NCBI RefSeq assembly: GCF_022698145.1
Contig: NZ_JALDAX010000013.1
Coordinates: 1-64,000, forward strand
DNA from: Streptomyces spinosisporus
Lineage (GTDB): Bacteria; Actinomycetota; Actinomycetes; Streptomycetales; Streptomycetaceae
Direction: 5' to 3'
DNA: 64,000 nucleotides
The notes beneath the pieces were generated by a model. That model made no database searches. It worked only from the letters and a program-made list of their open reading frames with translations, and was not told the origin of the DNA. Both the position numbers and the translations under genes were made by a program. Of the stretch, positions 50,430 to 59,098 are shown piece after piece (positions within the stretch are counted from its first letter, which is position 1; each line of letters begins with the position of its first letter).

Positions 50430-51082
50430 CCCTTCCGTCCGGGACGCCGCACATGCACCGTCAGCGCGGGCGGCCGGGCGAGCCCCAGGCCGCCGATCGC
50501 CTCGGTGAGCGTGGTGTCCAGGTCCGTGTGCACGTCGTCCAGTTCGCGGAAGTGCGAGACGGCGGCGACGTCGGCCCGCCTGCGGCGCATCCGCACCCGT
50601 ACGGACTGGACGCCCGCGACCTCCATGGCCCGGTCGCGCAGCACCAGGGCGGCGGCCTCGCGGTGCAGCCCGGCGCGCACGTCGGCCTGGGGGCGCCGCA
50701 TCGGCAGGACGCCGCGCAGTCCCGGCGTGACGGCGAGCACGATCAGCCACAGGCCGAGGGCCGCGGCGACTCCGGCGCCGACGAGCACCCACGTGTCGTC
50801 GAGGGGGCGTTCGGCGAGCTGCCGAGCCAGTCGGCGGCGCCAGTCCATCGCGGGACGGTCGGCGCGCACGGCGGCGATGTCGTAGAGGAAGAGGCCCGCG
50901 ACGGCGAGGGTCAGCAGCGCGACGAGGGCCGCGGGGACGCGGCGGGCGGACCAGAAGCGGCCCTCGCGGGCGGATTCCGCCGCCGGTGGGGGCGGTGCTC
51001 CCCGGTCGAGGTCGTCGCCGGGTGCCTTCTCGATGACCGGCAGCCGCTGTGTGGTGCCCTCGGAGCCCTGGGGCTCGCTCAT
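50426..51082 (-). CDS. DUF6286-type membrane protein in the Asp23 operon
   Basis: A 218-residue protein with a Pro-rich N-terminus, two TM helices (AALVALLTLAVAGLFLYDIAA, about 50-70, and WVLVGAGVAAALGLWLIVLAV, about 97-117) and a C-terminal cytoplasmic domain with RVRMRRRRADVAAVSHFRELDD, which looks Asp23/Gls24-like. Both ends overlap neighbours by 4 nt, so expression is coupled to the Asp23 genes. Its role is presumed structural at the membrane under envelope stress. Confidence 0.8.
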   Translation of the reverse strand: MSEPQGSEGTTQRLPVIEKAPGDDLDRGAPPPPAAESAREGRFWSARRVPAALVALLTLAVAGLFLYDIAAVRADRPAMDWRRRLARQLAERPLDDTWVLVGAGVAAALGLWLIVLAVTPGLRGVLPMRRPQADVRAGLHREAAALVLRDRAMEVAGVQSVRVRMRRRRADVAAVSHFRELDDVHTDLDTTLTEAIGGLGLARPPALTVHVRRPGRKG

Positions 51083-51462
51083 CGCGTCCTCCCCTGTGCC
51101 GCGCCGTGCGCCGGGGTCAGATGCAGCCGCTCCACATGGACCGCGACCTCCGGCACCTCCATGCCCACCAACGCGCGTACCCGCAAAGCGACATGTCGAC
51201 GCACAGCCGCGCATCGGCCGCCGATGTCGCAGGGATAGCCGAGTTCGACATGGACGCGGACGTGGGCGCTGTGGTGGTGGACCACGACGGAGGCGTGCGG
51301 CGCCGCCGCGTCCCCGGGCAGGTCGGTGAGCATCTCGCGGGCCGCCTGGGCGGCGATCTTCGCAACCACCCGGTCGGCGATCCTGGTGGCTCCGCGCTCC
51401 GCCGCCTCGACGACGGCCGAGGGTCTGTGCAGCTCACCGACGCCGTCGCTCACCGAGCTCAC
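51079..51462 (-). CDS. Asp23/Gls24-family envelope stress protein
   Basis: A 127-residue cytoplasmic protein with the Asp23 fold (GATRIADRVVAKIAAQAAREML, HASVVVHHHSAHVRVHVELGYPCDIGGRC, RALVGMEVPEVAVHVERLHL). Proteins of this family attach to AmaP and respond to cell-wall stress. Start GTG 51462 overlaps the DUF2273 stop; its own stop overlaps the next start (ATGA). Confidence 0.87.
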   Translation of the reverse strand: MSSVSDGVGELHRPSAVVEAAERGATRIADRVVAKIAAQAAREMLTDLPGDAAAPHASVVVHHHSAHVRVHVELGYPCDIGGRCAAVRRHVALRVRALVGMEVPEVAVHVERLHLTPAHGAAQGRTR

Positions 51463-51644
51463 CGCCGACGGTCGTCACGCGTGCGGAAGAAGTCGCCGAC
51501 CTCCAGGTCGCCCTCGACGAACCGGCCGACGACGAAGCCGATGGCGCCCAGCGCGGCCACCAGCAGGAAGGCCCCGAAGCCGCCGAAGTATCCGGCGAAG
51601 CCCAGTGCCATGCCGGCGATCATGCCGACCACGGCCATGCTCAT
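51459..51644 (-). CDS. DUF2273-like small membrane protein
   Basis: A 61-residue protein with two Gly-rich hydrophobic segments (MAVVGMIAGMALGFAGYFGGF and AFLLVAALGAIGFVVGRFVEG) and an acidic C-terminus. DUF2273 proteins consistently accompany Asp23 and AmaP. Overlaps the Asp23 gene by 4 nt. Confidence 0.85.
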   Translation of the reverse strand: MSMAVVGMIAGMALGFAGYFGGFGAFLLVAALGAIGFVVGRFVEGDLEVGDFFRTRDDRRR

Positions 51645-51687
51645 CGTGCGCTCCCCTCAGCGGTGCGGTTGTCCGGTCGTCGGCGGG

Positions 51688-52182
51688 TCACTGGATCCGG
51701 GGCTCCGGCTCCTCGTCCTCTTCCTCGGGCAGCTTGACATCGCTCACCGCGATGTTGACCTCGACGACCTCCAGGCCCGCCATCCGTTCCACCGCAGCGA
51801 CGACGTTCTCGCGCACGGCACGTGCGACGTCGGAGATCGAGACGCCGTAGTCGACGACGATCTCCAGGTCGAGTGCCGTCTGCACCTCGCCGACCTCGGC
51901 CTTCACGCCCCGCGTCACGGATTTCGAGCCGCCCGGCACCCGGTCGCGCACGGCTCCGAAGGTGCGGCTGAGCCCGCTGCCGAGGGCGTGTACGCCGACC
52001 ACGTCCCGCGCGGCCAGTCCGGCGATCTTCTCGACGACTCCGTCGGCGATCGTCGTCCGTCCACGGGTCGCCGGGTCACCGCCGCCGCGCCGTGTGGTCC
52101 TGCGGGCGGTCGCGGGAGTGTCCGGGGCCTCTTTCCCCAGTCCGGGAGTCGTCGTCCGGTTCTGCTCCGTCATGTCGGTCAT
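51688..52182 (-). CDS. Second Asp23/Gls24-family protein, first gene of the operon
   Basis: A 164-residue protein with an unstructured Thr/Arg-rich N-terminus (about 1-45), then the Asp23 domain (TTIADGVVEKIAGLAARDVVGVHALGSG ... LDLEIVVDYGVSISDVARAVRENVVAAVERMAGLEVVEVNIAVSDV) and an acidic tail. It lies 43 nt upstream of DUF2273. ATG 52182 is the most upstream start preceded by a GAAGGGA motif. Confidence 0.87.
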   Translation of the reverse strand: MTDMTEQNRTTTPGLGKEAPDTPATARRTTRRGGGDPATRGRTTIADGVVEKIAGLAARDVVGVHALGSGLSRTFGAVRDRVPGGSKSVTRGVKAEVGEVQTALDLEIVVDYGVSISDVARAVRENVVAAVERMAGLEVVEVNIAVSDVKLPEEEDEEPEPRIQ

Positions 52183-52269
52183 CGCCGTACGTCCCTTCGG
52201 TTCGTCCTCCTTGGTCCACGGTATGTGGGGTTGCGGTCCCGCGCGCCAGGGATGCGGCAGGCTGGAGGA

Positions 52270-52980
52270 ATGACGGCGGAACGGTGGGCACAGGCAGTGC
52301 GGCATCAGGTGGGTCTGGGCAGGCTGCTGCCCCTGGGCGGACCGCGTGACGGCTCGTGGATCTCGGAGGAGGCGGCCGAGGCGGTGCTGCGGCGCGCGGC
52401 CGGGGAGTTGCGCGGGGTGCGCCTGGACGGACTCCGGATCGCTCTCGCCGACCCGGACGACGTGCAGGAGCCGGCCGTGCCGCCTCCGCCGTCCGCGCTG
52501 CCACCCGGAGCACTGCGGGTGACGGCCACGTTCGCGGCGACGGCCGCGGCGCCGCTGCCGGCGACGGCGGCCCTGGTGCGTACGACCCTGGCGGCCACGG
52601 CGGACGAGCGGCTCGGTCTGCGGGTGGCGGAGGTGGATCTGCGGGTGACGGCCCTGCTGGACGAGGACCCGGAACCCGCGCCCGTACGTGAGCCCGAGCC
52701 GCCGTACGCCGCCGAGCCCGGATCCGACGACGAGAGCCGGGCCGCGGCCGCCGCCCGGTCCGTCCCCGGGGTCGCCCGTCTGACCGGCGGTCTGGGCCGG
52801 GCCGTACAGCTGGAGGAACGGCGGACCGAGGGCGCGTTGGCGCACCGCCACGCGCGCGTGGAGCTCGCCGTGGACCCGGGCCACCGGCCGTCGGAGGTGG
52901 CCCGGCAGGTCCGTGCGGCGGTCCGGGACGCACTGTCCGACCACCCGACGGTGGCGGTGCTGGTGACGGCGGTCGGCTGA
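52270..52980 (+). CDS. Asp23-linked hypothetical (database label nucleopolyhedrovirus P10 family)
   Basis: A 236-residue soluble protein with two similar alpha/beta halves (EEAAEAVLRRAAGELRGVRLDGLRIALAD, and AHRHARVELAVDPGHRPSEVARQVRAAVRDALSDHPTVAVLVTAVG), the second resembling an Asp23-like fold. The gene diverges from the Asp23 operon with an 87-nt intergenic region, suggesting joint control. The viral P10 label carried by homologues is not supported by any feature seen here. Confidence 0.75.
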   Translation: MTAERWAQAVRHQVGLGRLLPLGGPRDGSWISEEAAEAVLRRAAGELRGVRLDGLRIALADPDDVQEPAVPPPPSALPPGALRVTATFAATAAAPLPATAALVRTTLAATADERLGLRVAEVDLRVTALLDEDPEPAPVREPEPPYAAEPGSDDESRAAAAARSVPGVARLTGGLGRAVQLEERRTEGALAHRHARVELAVDPGHRPSEVARQVRAAVRDALSDHPTVAVLVTAVG

Positions 52981-52984
52981 GCGG

Positions 52985-53788
52985 CTACTCGCCGAGGCCG
53001 GCCAGGTCCCTCAGCCGCCGGGCCTGCGCGGCACGCTCGGCGGCGCGCTGGTCGTCGTACGAACGGCCCTGCGCGCCCCGGATCAGCGCCTTCGTCTCGA
53101 TCACGGCGTCGCGCGGCGCCGCCAGGATCGCCGACGCCAGATCCTGTACGGCACCGTCGAGCTGGTCGGCCGGCACGGCGAGGTTGGCCAGGCCGGTGCT
53201 GACGGCCTCCTCGGCCATGACGAAGCGTCCCGTCACACAGATCTCCAGCGCACGGGCCTGTCCGACCAGCCCGACGAGCGGATGTGTGCCCGTCAGGTCC
53301 GGCACCAGCCCGAGGCTGGTCTCGCGCATGGCGAACTGCACATCGTCGGCGACGACGCGCAGATCGCAGGCGAGGGCAAGCTGAAAGCCCGCTCCGATGG
53401 CATGCCCCTGGACGGCGGCGATGGACACGATGTCGCTGCGCCGCCACCAGGTGAAGCCGTCCTGGAACTCGGCGATGCTCGCGTCGAGTTCACCGTCGCT
53501 GCTGCGCGCAAGGTCGATGAAGGTCGGCTCGCCCTCGATTCCCTCGGGCGTGAACATTTGCCGGTCGAGGCCGGCCGAGAAGGACTGGCCCTCGGCGCGC
53601 AGCACCACGACACGGACCGACCCCGGCAGGACCCTCCCGGCCTCGGCGAGCGTCCGCCACATCGCGGGGCTCTGCGCATTGCGCTTGGCCGGGTTGGTCA
53701 GCGTCACCGTGGCGATCGCGTCGTCGACGGTGAGCCGTACGCCGTCCTTGTCGAGTACCGGACCGAGGTCCTTGGCGGGCGTGGCCAT
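52985..53788 (-). CDS. Enoyl-CoA hydratase/isomerase family protein
   Basis: A 267-residue crotonase-fold enzyme. The oxyanion-hole stretch IAAVQGHAIGAGFQLALACDLRVV and the active-site MRETSLGLVPDLTGT are clear; the second catalytic Glu is replaced by Asp/Thr, so isomerase or hydratase activity is possible but untested. Converges with the gene at 52270 with a 4-nt gap. Confidence 0.9.
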   Translation of the reverse strand: MATPAKDLGPVLDKDGVRLTVDDAIATVTLTNPAKRNAQSPAMWRTLAEAGRVLPGSVRVVVLRAEGQSFSAGLDRQMFTPEGIEGEPTFIDLARSSDGELDASIAEFQDGFTWWRRSDIVSIAAVQGHAIGAGFQLALACDLRVVADDVQFAMRETSLGLVPDLTGTHPLVGLVGQARALEICVTGRFVMAEEAVSTGLANLAVPADQLDGAVQDLASAILAAPRDAVIETKALIRGAQGRSYDDQRAAERAAQARRLRDLAGLGE

Positions 53789-53905
53789 GGGGTGCCTCCG
53801 ATGTGTGCGGTCAGCAGAGCATGCTCAAGTGACTGCACAGTAACCACCCGGCCGATCGTCCGACCGACCGGGTGGCCACCATCGAAGCCGAGGGGCCGCC
53901 CGGGG

Positions 53906-54124
53906 TCAGCCTGCGGCTTTCTTACCCCGGGTCGCCCCGCCACGCCCACGGAGCGTGACGCCCGACTCGCTGAGCATCCGGTGCACGAAGCCATACGAGC
54001 GGCCGGTTTCCTCGGCCAGTGCCCGAATGCTCGCACCGGAGTCGTACTTCTTCTTCAGGTCTGCCGCGAGCTTGTCGCGCGCGGCGCCGGTAACCCGGCT
54101 GCCCTTCTTCAGAGTCTCGGCCAC
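53906..54124 (-). CDS. Small helix-turn-helix DNA-binding protein
   Basis: A 72-residue highly basic protein. A helix-turn-helix occupies about 25-55 (KKKYDSGASIRALAEETGRSYGFVHRMLSESGV), flanked by Lys/Arg/Gly tails (GRGGATRGKKAAG). The GTG at 54124 is preceded by GAGGAGG at 5 nt; an upstream start at 54169 is less supported. Conserved in Streptomyces as a helix-turn-helix protein of unknown role, possibly nucleoid-associated. Confidence 0.8.
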   Translation of the reverse strand: MAETLKKGSRVTGAARDKLAADLKKKYDSGASIRALAEETGRSYGFVHRMLSESGVTLRGRGGATRGKKAAG

Positions 54125-54459
54125 CCGTGCCTCCTCATGGGAAGTGCGCTCTGGTCTCCTCATGATCACCCCTCCGGGCCTTCATGGCCACCCATTCGGC
54201 AAGGTCCGTAAGACAGGGATTTGACGACAGGAGCGCATCCCCACAAGGGGAATCCGGAATTCCACGTGATGCCGTTCGTACCGCCGAACGGGTTCTTCTC
54301 CGAAGTGCCAGGTCAGCGACGTACGACGGCCGAGCCCTTGTCGATAAAGGACTCGGCCGCGAATTCGATGTAGGACACACCTCGGTACGAGGAGATCTCA
54401 CACAGATGATGGATCACCGATGGGCCGAATGATCCATACGCTGTGGATCACGCATTCGA
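54125..54459. other. 335-nt gap, no convincing gene; inverted repeat near ABC-F stop
   Basis: Short open frames on both strands lack ribosome sites and coding bias. The only structure is an inverted repeat tgatcca-N7-tggatca at 54430-54450 just past the ABC-F stop, with another tggatca nearby at 54411-54417. It may act as a protein site or weak terminator. Confidence 0.55.
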
Positions 54460-56058
54460 TCAAGCGAGAGCGACGAGATCCGCGTAGTCGGCGCCCCACA
54501 GGTCCTCGACGCCGTCCGGAAGCAGAATGATCCGCTCCGGCTGCAGTGCCTCGACGGCACCCTCGTCGTGGGTGACGAGGACGACGGCGCCCTTGTAGGT
54601 GCGCAGCGCGCCGAGGATCTCCTCGCGCGAGGCGGGGTCGAGGTTGTTGGTCGGCTCGTCCAGGAGCAGGACGTTGGCGGAGGAGACCACGAGGGTGGCC
54701 AGCGCGAGCCGGGTCTTCTCGCCGCCGGAGAGCACACCCGCCGGCTTGTCGACGTCGTCGCCGGAGAACAGGAACGAGCCGAGCACCTTGCGGACCTCGA
54801 CGAGGTCCATGTCGGGGGCGGCCGAGCGCATGTTCTCCAGGACCGTGCGGTCGGCGTCCAGGGTCTCGTGCTCCTGGGCGTAGTAGCCGAGCTTGAGGCC
54901 GTGGCCGGGGGCGACCATGCCGGTGTCGGGCTGCTCCACGCCCGCGAGCAGGCGCAGCAGGGTGGTCTTGCCCGCGCCGTTCAGACCGAGGATGACGACC
55001 CTGGAGCCCTTGTCGATGGCCAGGTCGACATCGGTGAAGATCTCCAGCGAGCCGTACGACTTCGACAGGCCCTCGGCGGTGAGCGGGGTCTTGCCGCACG
55101 GCGCGGGCTCGGGGAAGCGGAGCTTGGCGACCTTGTCGGAGACGCGCACCGCCTCCAGGCCCGCGAGCAGCCGGTCGGCGCGCTTGGCCATGTTCTGCGC
55201 GGCGACCGTCTTGGTGGCCTTGGCACGCATCTTGTCGGCCTGCGAGTGCAGGGCGGCAGCCTTCTTCTCGGCGTTCTGCCGCTCGCGCCTGCGGCGGCGC
55301 TCGTCGGCCTCGCGCTGCTGCTGGTAGAGCTTCCAGCCCATGTTGTAGATGTCGATCTGGGCGCGGTTGGCGTCCAGGTGGAACACCTTGTTGACGACCG
55401 TCTCGACGAGGTCGACGTCGTGGGAGATCACGATGAAGCCGCCGCGGTACGTCTTCAGGTAGTCCCGCAGCCAGACGATCGAGTCGGCGTCGAGGTGGTT
55501 CGTGGGCTCGTCGAGCAGCAGGGTGTCCGCGTCCGAGAACAGGATGCGGGCCAGCTCGATACGGCGGCGCTGACCGCCGGAGAGGGTGTGCAGCGGCTGG
55601 CCCAGCACCCGGTCGGGGAGGTTGAGCGCGGCGGCGATCGTGGCGGCCTCGGCCTCGGCGGCGTAACCGCCCTTGGTGAGGAACTCCGTCTCCTGGCGCT
55701 CGTACTGCTTGAGGGCCTTCTCGCGGGTGGCGCCCTGGCCGCTGGCGATGCGCTGTTCGTTGTCGCGCATCTTGCGGATCAGCACGTCAAGGCCGCGCGC
55801 GGACAGGATGCGGTCGCGGGCGAGGACGTCGAGGTCGCCGGTGCGGGGGTCCTGCGGGAGGTAGCCGACCTCTCCGGAGCGGGTGATCTGGCCGCCGGCC
55901 GGGATGCCCTCCCCGGCCAGGCACTTGGTCAGGGTGGTCTTGCCCGCGCCGTTGCGGCCGACCAGGCCGATGCGGTCGCCCTTGGCGACACGGAAGGTGG
56001 CGGACTCGATGAGGACACGGGCGCCGGCGCGCAGCTCGATACCGGTGGCGGAGATCAC
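54460..56058 (-). CDS. ABC-F family ribosome-associated ATPase
   Basis: A 532-residue protein with two ABC ATPase domains and no TM: Walker A GRNGAGKTT near 35-43 and LNGAGKTT near 355-362, two LSGG signatures and two LDEPTNHLD/LDEPTNNLD Walker B loops. A charged helical linker (about 240-310, QQREADERRRRRERQNAEKK) corresponds to the P-site tRNA interaction motif. ABC-F proteins modulate the ribosome (EttA-like) or protect it from antibiotics; the sequence looks housekeeping, but resistance cannot be excluded. Confidence 0.93.
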   Translation of the reverse strand: MISATGIELRAGARVLIESATFRVAKGDRIGLVGRNGAGKTTLTKCLAGEGIPAGGQITRSGEVGYLPQDPRTGDLDVLARDRILSARGLDVLIRKMRDNEQRIASGQGATREKALKQYERQETEFLTKGGYAAEAEAATIAAALNLPDRVLGQPLHTLSGGQRRRIELARILFSDADTLLLDEPTNHLDADSIVWLRDYLKTYRGGFIVISHDVDLVETVVNKVFHLDANRAQIDIYNMGWKLYQQQREADERRRRRERQNAEKKAAALHSQADKMRAKATKTVAAQNMAKRADRLLAGLEAVRVSDKVAKLRFPEPAPCGKTPLTAEGLSKSYGSLEIFTDVDLAIDKGSRVVILGLNGAGKTTLLRLLAGVEQPDTGMVAPGHGLKLGYYAQEHETLDADRTVLENMRSAAPDMDLVEVRKVLGSFLFSGDDVDKPAGVLSGGEKTRLALATLVVSSANVLLLDEPTNNLDPASREEILGALRTYKGAVVLVTHDEGAVEALQPERIILLPDGVEDLWGADYADLVALA

Positions 56059-56264
56059 GGACAGGCTCCAGGGCAGACAGGGTTGGCGGGTGTGGGCGGC
56101 TGAGGACGTTCCCGCCGTCTAATGCGCGAGGAGAATGGCCATGGGCCAAGTCTAACGGGGCGATGCAACCAGTTTTTCTGGGTTCGGGTGTTCGGGCGCC
56201 CGGGCGTGACGAACGGCACGCCCGAGCCCGCGCACGCCCCGGGCCCGCGAGCGCGATCTGAGAG

Positions 56265-57665
56265 CTAGCTCCCGCCGGTGTGCACCTGGAAGGCCGCGCG
56301 GCGCACCGCCTTCGCGAGGGCCGGGTCGGGGTGGGCCGCGGCGAGTGCGACCAGGACCTGGACGGTGCGGGGGTGGCCGACGGCGCGCACCTCGTCCAGG
56401 AGCAGCGGGACGGTCGGCTGCACGGCCGACTCCAGATGCCGTACGAGCATCGGGGCCTCGCCGTGGTCGGCGACGGCGGCGGCGGTGTCGACCCACAGCC
56501 AGGTGGCCTCCTCGCGGGTGAGCACCTCATGGGCGTCCTCGGGGTCCACGCCGTCGTGCTCGGCCAGCCACAGCAGGGCGTACGGCCGCAGAGTGGGCTC
56601 CTCGACGACGGCCCTGACGTCGGGCTCAGCGGGGGCGCCGACCACGCGCAGCGCCTCGAAGGCGAGGCCGCGCAGCAGTGCGTCGTCACCGCGCGCGGCG
56701 TCGACGAGTTCGGTGACGGCGCTCTTGACGGGCCGGGCGGCGAGCCAGGCGCGGTATTCGGCGCGCGCCGCGTTGGGGCGCAGCTGGGCGCAGCCGCGCA
56801 GCATGTCCTCGGCGGACTGCTCGATGTTCCCCGCGGGGCTCTGCGCGGCCACGCAGATCTGCTCCAGCTTGACCCAGACCGCCCAGCTGCCGAGCGGGGT
56901 GAGCGTGGCCTGTCCGTCGCCGTAGGTGAGGGCGCCGACGGAGGCGAGGGCGTGCAGGGCCCAGTCGAGGAGCGGGGCGAGCGGGGTGTCGGCGTCCTGC
57001 GGCGGCTCCACCGGTTCCGGCTGCGGGCCGTAGGGGATCTCGCAGCGCTCGGTGCGCAGTTCGGTGACGCGCTGCTCCAGCAGGTCGAGGAGCTGGGCGA
57101 CGGGGACGGGACCGGCGGACAGCTGCAGGAAGGAGAGCACCTGGGGCATGGCCGAGACGACCTCGGCGACGGCGGCGGGCTCGTGGTCCGCGGGCTCGGG
57201 GTGGGCGAGCGACCAGGCGTCGAACAGGGCGACCCAGCCGCGCAGCACGGCGCTGTCGTCGCGGTTCCAGGCCCGCAGCCGCCAGCCGGGGCGGGCGCTG
57301 TCGCCGTGCACCTCGATGAGACCGGCGAGGCGGGCGGTGTCCCAGTCGGCGCGCGCCTGAACCACGGTCAGGCCCAGTTCCGCGGCGGCCCGTTCGGCGG
57401 TGGCGTCGGAGAGCGTGGCCTTGCCGTCGGCGGTCGCGCCGTCCCCGCCCGGGCCGAGCGCGGCGTCGGCCCAGCGGGCGACGCGGGCCGCCGCGGCCAG
57501 ACCGGAGCGTGCCATTCTGGCCAGCTCCGCGGGTGCCGGTGTGCCCTCCGGGGGGTGGGGCGCGGGGCGGCGCGGGCGCCGCTGGTTCACAGCTGAAGGG
57601 GCGCCGGCCAGGGGTCGCGGGCGGACGAGTCGAAGCCTGGAGTCGCGCGGGATACGGGACGTCAC
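56265..57665 (-). CDS. Hypothetical helical protein, actinobacterial
   Basis: A 466-residue soluble protein that I do not recognise. The first 50 residues are basic and Pro-rich. Residues 55-300 are alpha/beta with a winged-helix-like piece (LSDATAERAAAELGLTVVQARADWDTARLAGLIEVHGDSARPGWRLRAW). Residues 310-466 are likely HEAT-type helices (EALRVVGAPAEPDVRAVVEEPTLRPYALLWLAEH). The GTG at 57665 is a best guess; downstream starts are possible. Confidence 0.65.
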   Translation of the reverse strand: MTSRIPRDSRLRLVRPRPLAGAPSAVNQRRPRRPAPHPPEGTPAPAELARMARSGLAAAARVARWADAALGPGGDGATADGKATLSDATAERAAAELGLTVVQARADWDTARLAGLIEVHGDSARPGWRLRAWNRDDSAVLRGWVALFDAWSLAHPEPADHEPAAVAEVVSAMPQVLSFLQLSAGPVPVAQLLDLLEQRVTELRTERCEIPYGPQPEPVEPPQDADTPLAPLLDWALHALASVGALTYGDGQATLTPLGSWAVWVKLEQICVAAQSPAGNIEQSAEDMLRGCAQLRPNAARAEYRAWLAARPVKSAVTELVDAARGDDALLRGLAFEALRVVGAPAEPDVRAVVEEPTLRPYALLWLAEHDGVDPEDAHEVLTREEATWLWVDTAAAVADHGEAPMLVRHLESAVQPTVPLLLDEVRAVGHPRTVQVLVALAAAHPDPALAKAVRRAAFQVHTGGS

Positions 57666-57857
57666 GGGTGCAGTCTTCCGGTTGACGGTCCGAAAACCCA
57701 AACGGAATGTCACGGCGGGCGACGGGACTGGCCAACGCACGGGGTCCGGCGGGCGGCTCGGGGCCGGGAACAGGCCAGTGGTACGGCCTTAAACGGAATC
57801 GTATGAACTGTACGGCCGGACCTCGTTCGGCCGCCCCGCGGAGGGCGGCCGGGCGGA

Positions 57858-58976
57858 TCACATGAGCGGGGTGAGGAAGCGGCGCAGGGCCTCTTCGTAT
57901 GCCTCCGGGTCGGCGTTCCACATTGCCGCGTGCGGGGCCTCGGGGACGGTGTGCAGGGCGATCAGGTTGGGGCGGGCGTGCGCGAGCCGGCGGGAGTGCT
58001 CCCAGGGGGCCAGGGTGTCGTCCGGACCGTGGAAGATCATCGTCGGCACGGTGAGCCGGGCCGCCTCGGCGGTGCGGTCGCGCTCCAGGCCCGTGCGCCC
58101 CTGGGCGGCCCGCACGGCGAGCGGCAGCAGGGCGCCCGGGGTGCGGCGGGCCGACGCGAGGGCGCGCAGCGTCGTGGGCCAGCTGAGGACCGGGGAGTCG
58201 AGGACCAGCCCCGAGACGCGCTCGCGCAGGGCGGAGAGGACGGCGGCGCGCAGGGCCATGGTGGCGCCGGTGGACCAGCCGTGCAGGACCACCTGCCGGG
58301 CGCCGTTGTCCACGGTGTACCGGATCGCCGCGTCCACGTCGCGCCACTCGGTCTCGCCGAGGTGGTTGAGGCCGTCCGGGGAGCGGGGTGCGCCGCGGTC
58401 GCCGCGGTAGGCCAGGTCGAGCACCGGGAAGCGCTGGCGGTGCAGGAACTCCATGACGTTCAGGGGGTGTTCACGGGTGGCGCCCAGGCCGTGCACCGTG
58501 ATCACCCAGGTGTCGCGGACACCGGGCACGAACCACGCGGGCAGGGAGCCGAGTTCGCCGGGGATGTCGACGTCGGTGTAGTCGAGGGAGAGGGCCGAAC
58601 GCGGGTCGCCGATGTGCACGTTCGGGGTCAGCCGCACCTTGTCGCCCGGCTCCGGCGTGCCGCGGGTGACCCGTTCCAGGCGGCGCACGACGGTGTCGGC
58701 GGAGTGCGTGGCCGTCTCGAGCACCGGCCCGACGACCGCGTGGGTGCCGTCGCCCGCGAGGCCGTACGTGCCCGGGCGCAGCGCCGCCAGATGGCGGGTG
58801 AGCGCGATCTGCCCGGCGGCCGTGGCGTGCACGGTGAGCCTGGGCTCGGAGGGCAGGGGGCGGCCGGGGGGCGCCTTCAGCGCCGCGTCGCTCGCGAACC
58901 GGCCGGCGGCCACGCTCGCGGCGCCGGCCGCCAGGGCTACGGTGACGGCCGCGGCCGTCGCTTTGACAGTGCGCAC
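57858..58976 (-). CDS. Alpha/beta hydrolase with N-terminal membrane anchor
   Basis: A 372-residue hydrolase. An N-terminal hydrophobic segment (ATAAAVTVALAAGAASVAAG) anchors or exports it. The alpha/beta fold has nucleophile S235 in GWSTG, acid Asp in FHGPDDTLAPW and His in PEAPHAAMW. Resembles prolyl-oligopeptidase-like serine hydrolases. GTG 58976 is chosen for the signal-like start; GGAGGG directly precedes it. Substrate unknown. Confidence 0.87.
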   Translation of the reverse strand: MRTVKATAAAVTVALAAGAASVAAGRFASDAALKAPPGRPLPSEPRLTVHATAAGQIALTRHLAALRPGTYGLAGDGTHAVVGPVLETATHSADTVVRRLERVTRGTPEPGDKVRLTPNVHIGDPRSALSLDYTDVDIPGELGSLPAWFVPGVRDTWVITVHGLGATREHPLNVMEFLHRQRFPVLDLAYRGDRGAPRSPDGLNHLGETEWRDVDAAIRYTVDNGARQVVLHGWSTGATMALRAAVLSALRERVSGLVLDSPVLSWPTTLRALASARRTPGALLPLAVRAAQGRTGLERDRTAEAARLTVPTMIFHGPDDTLAPWEHSRRLAHARPNLIALHTVPEAPHAAMWNADPEAYEEALRRFLTPLM

Positions 58977-59098
58977 CCCTCCAGTGTCCCGGCGGACCGG
59001 GTGACCGGCCAGCGGGAGGAAGGGACGGGGTGATGCGGGTTGCCGCCGAAGGTGTGGTGTGGTCACGGCACTTCGGGTACCCCGCGACGCCGGATGCG

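Noticed and set aside
54135..54432. Two overlapping ORFs of 80-90 codons on opposite strands in the ABC-F/HTH gap
   Set aside because: No ribosome site, no protein features, weak codon bias; treated as non-coding.
54460..56058. Dedicated antibiotic-resistance ABC-F protein
   Set aside because: No biosynthetic or resistance genes nearby and the arrangement looks housekeeping; resistance role not supported.
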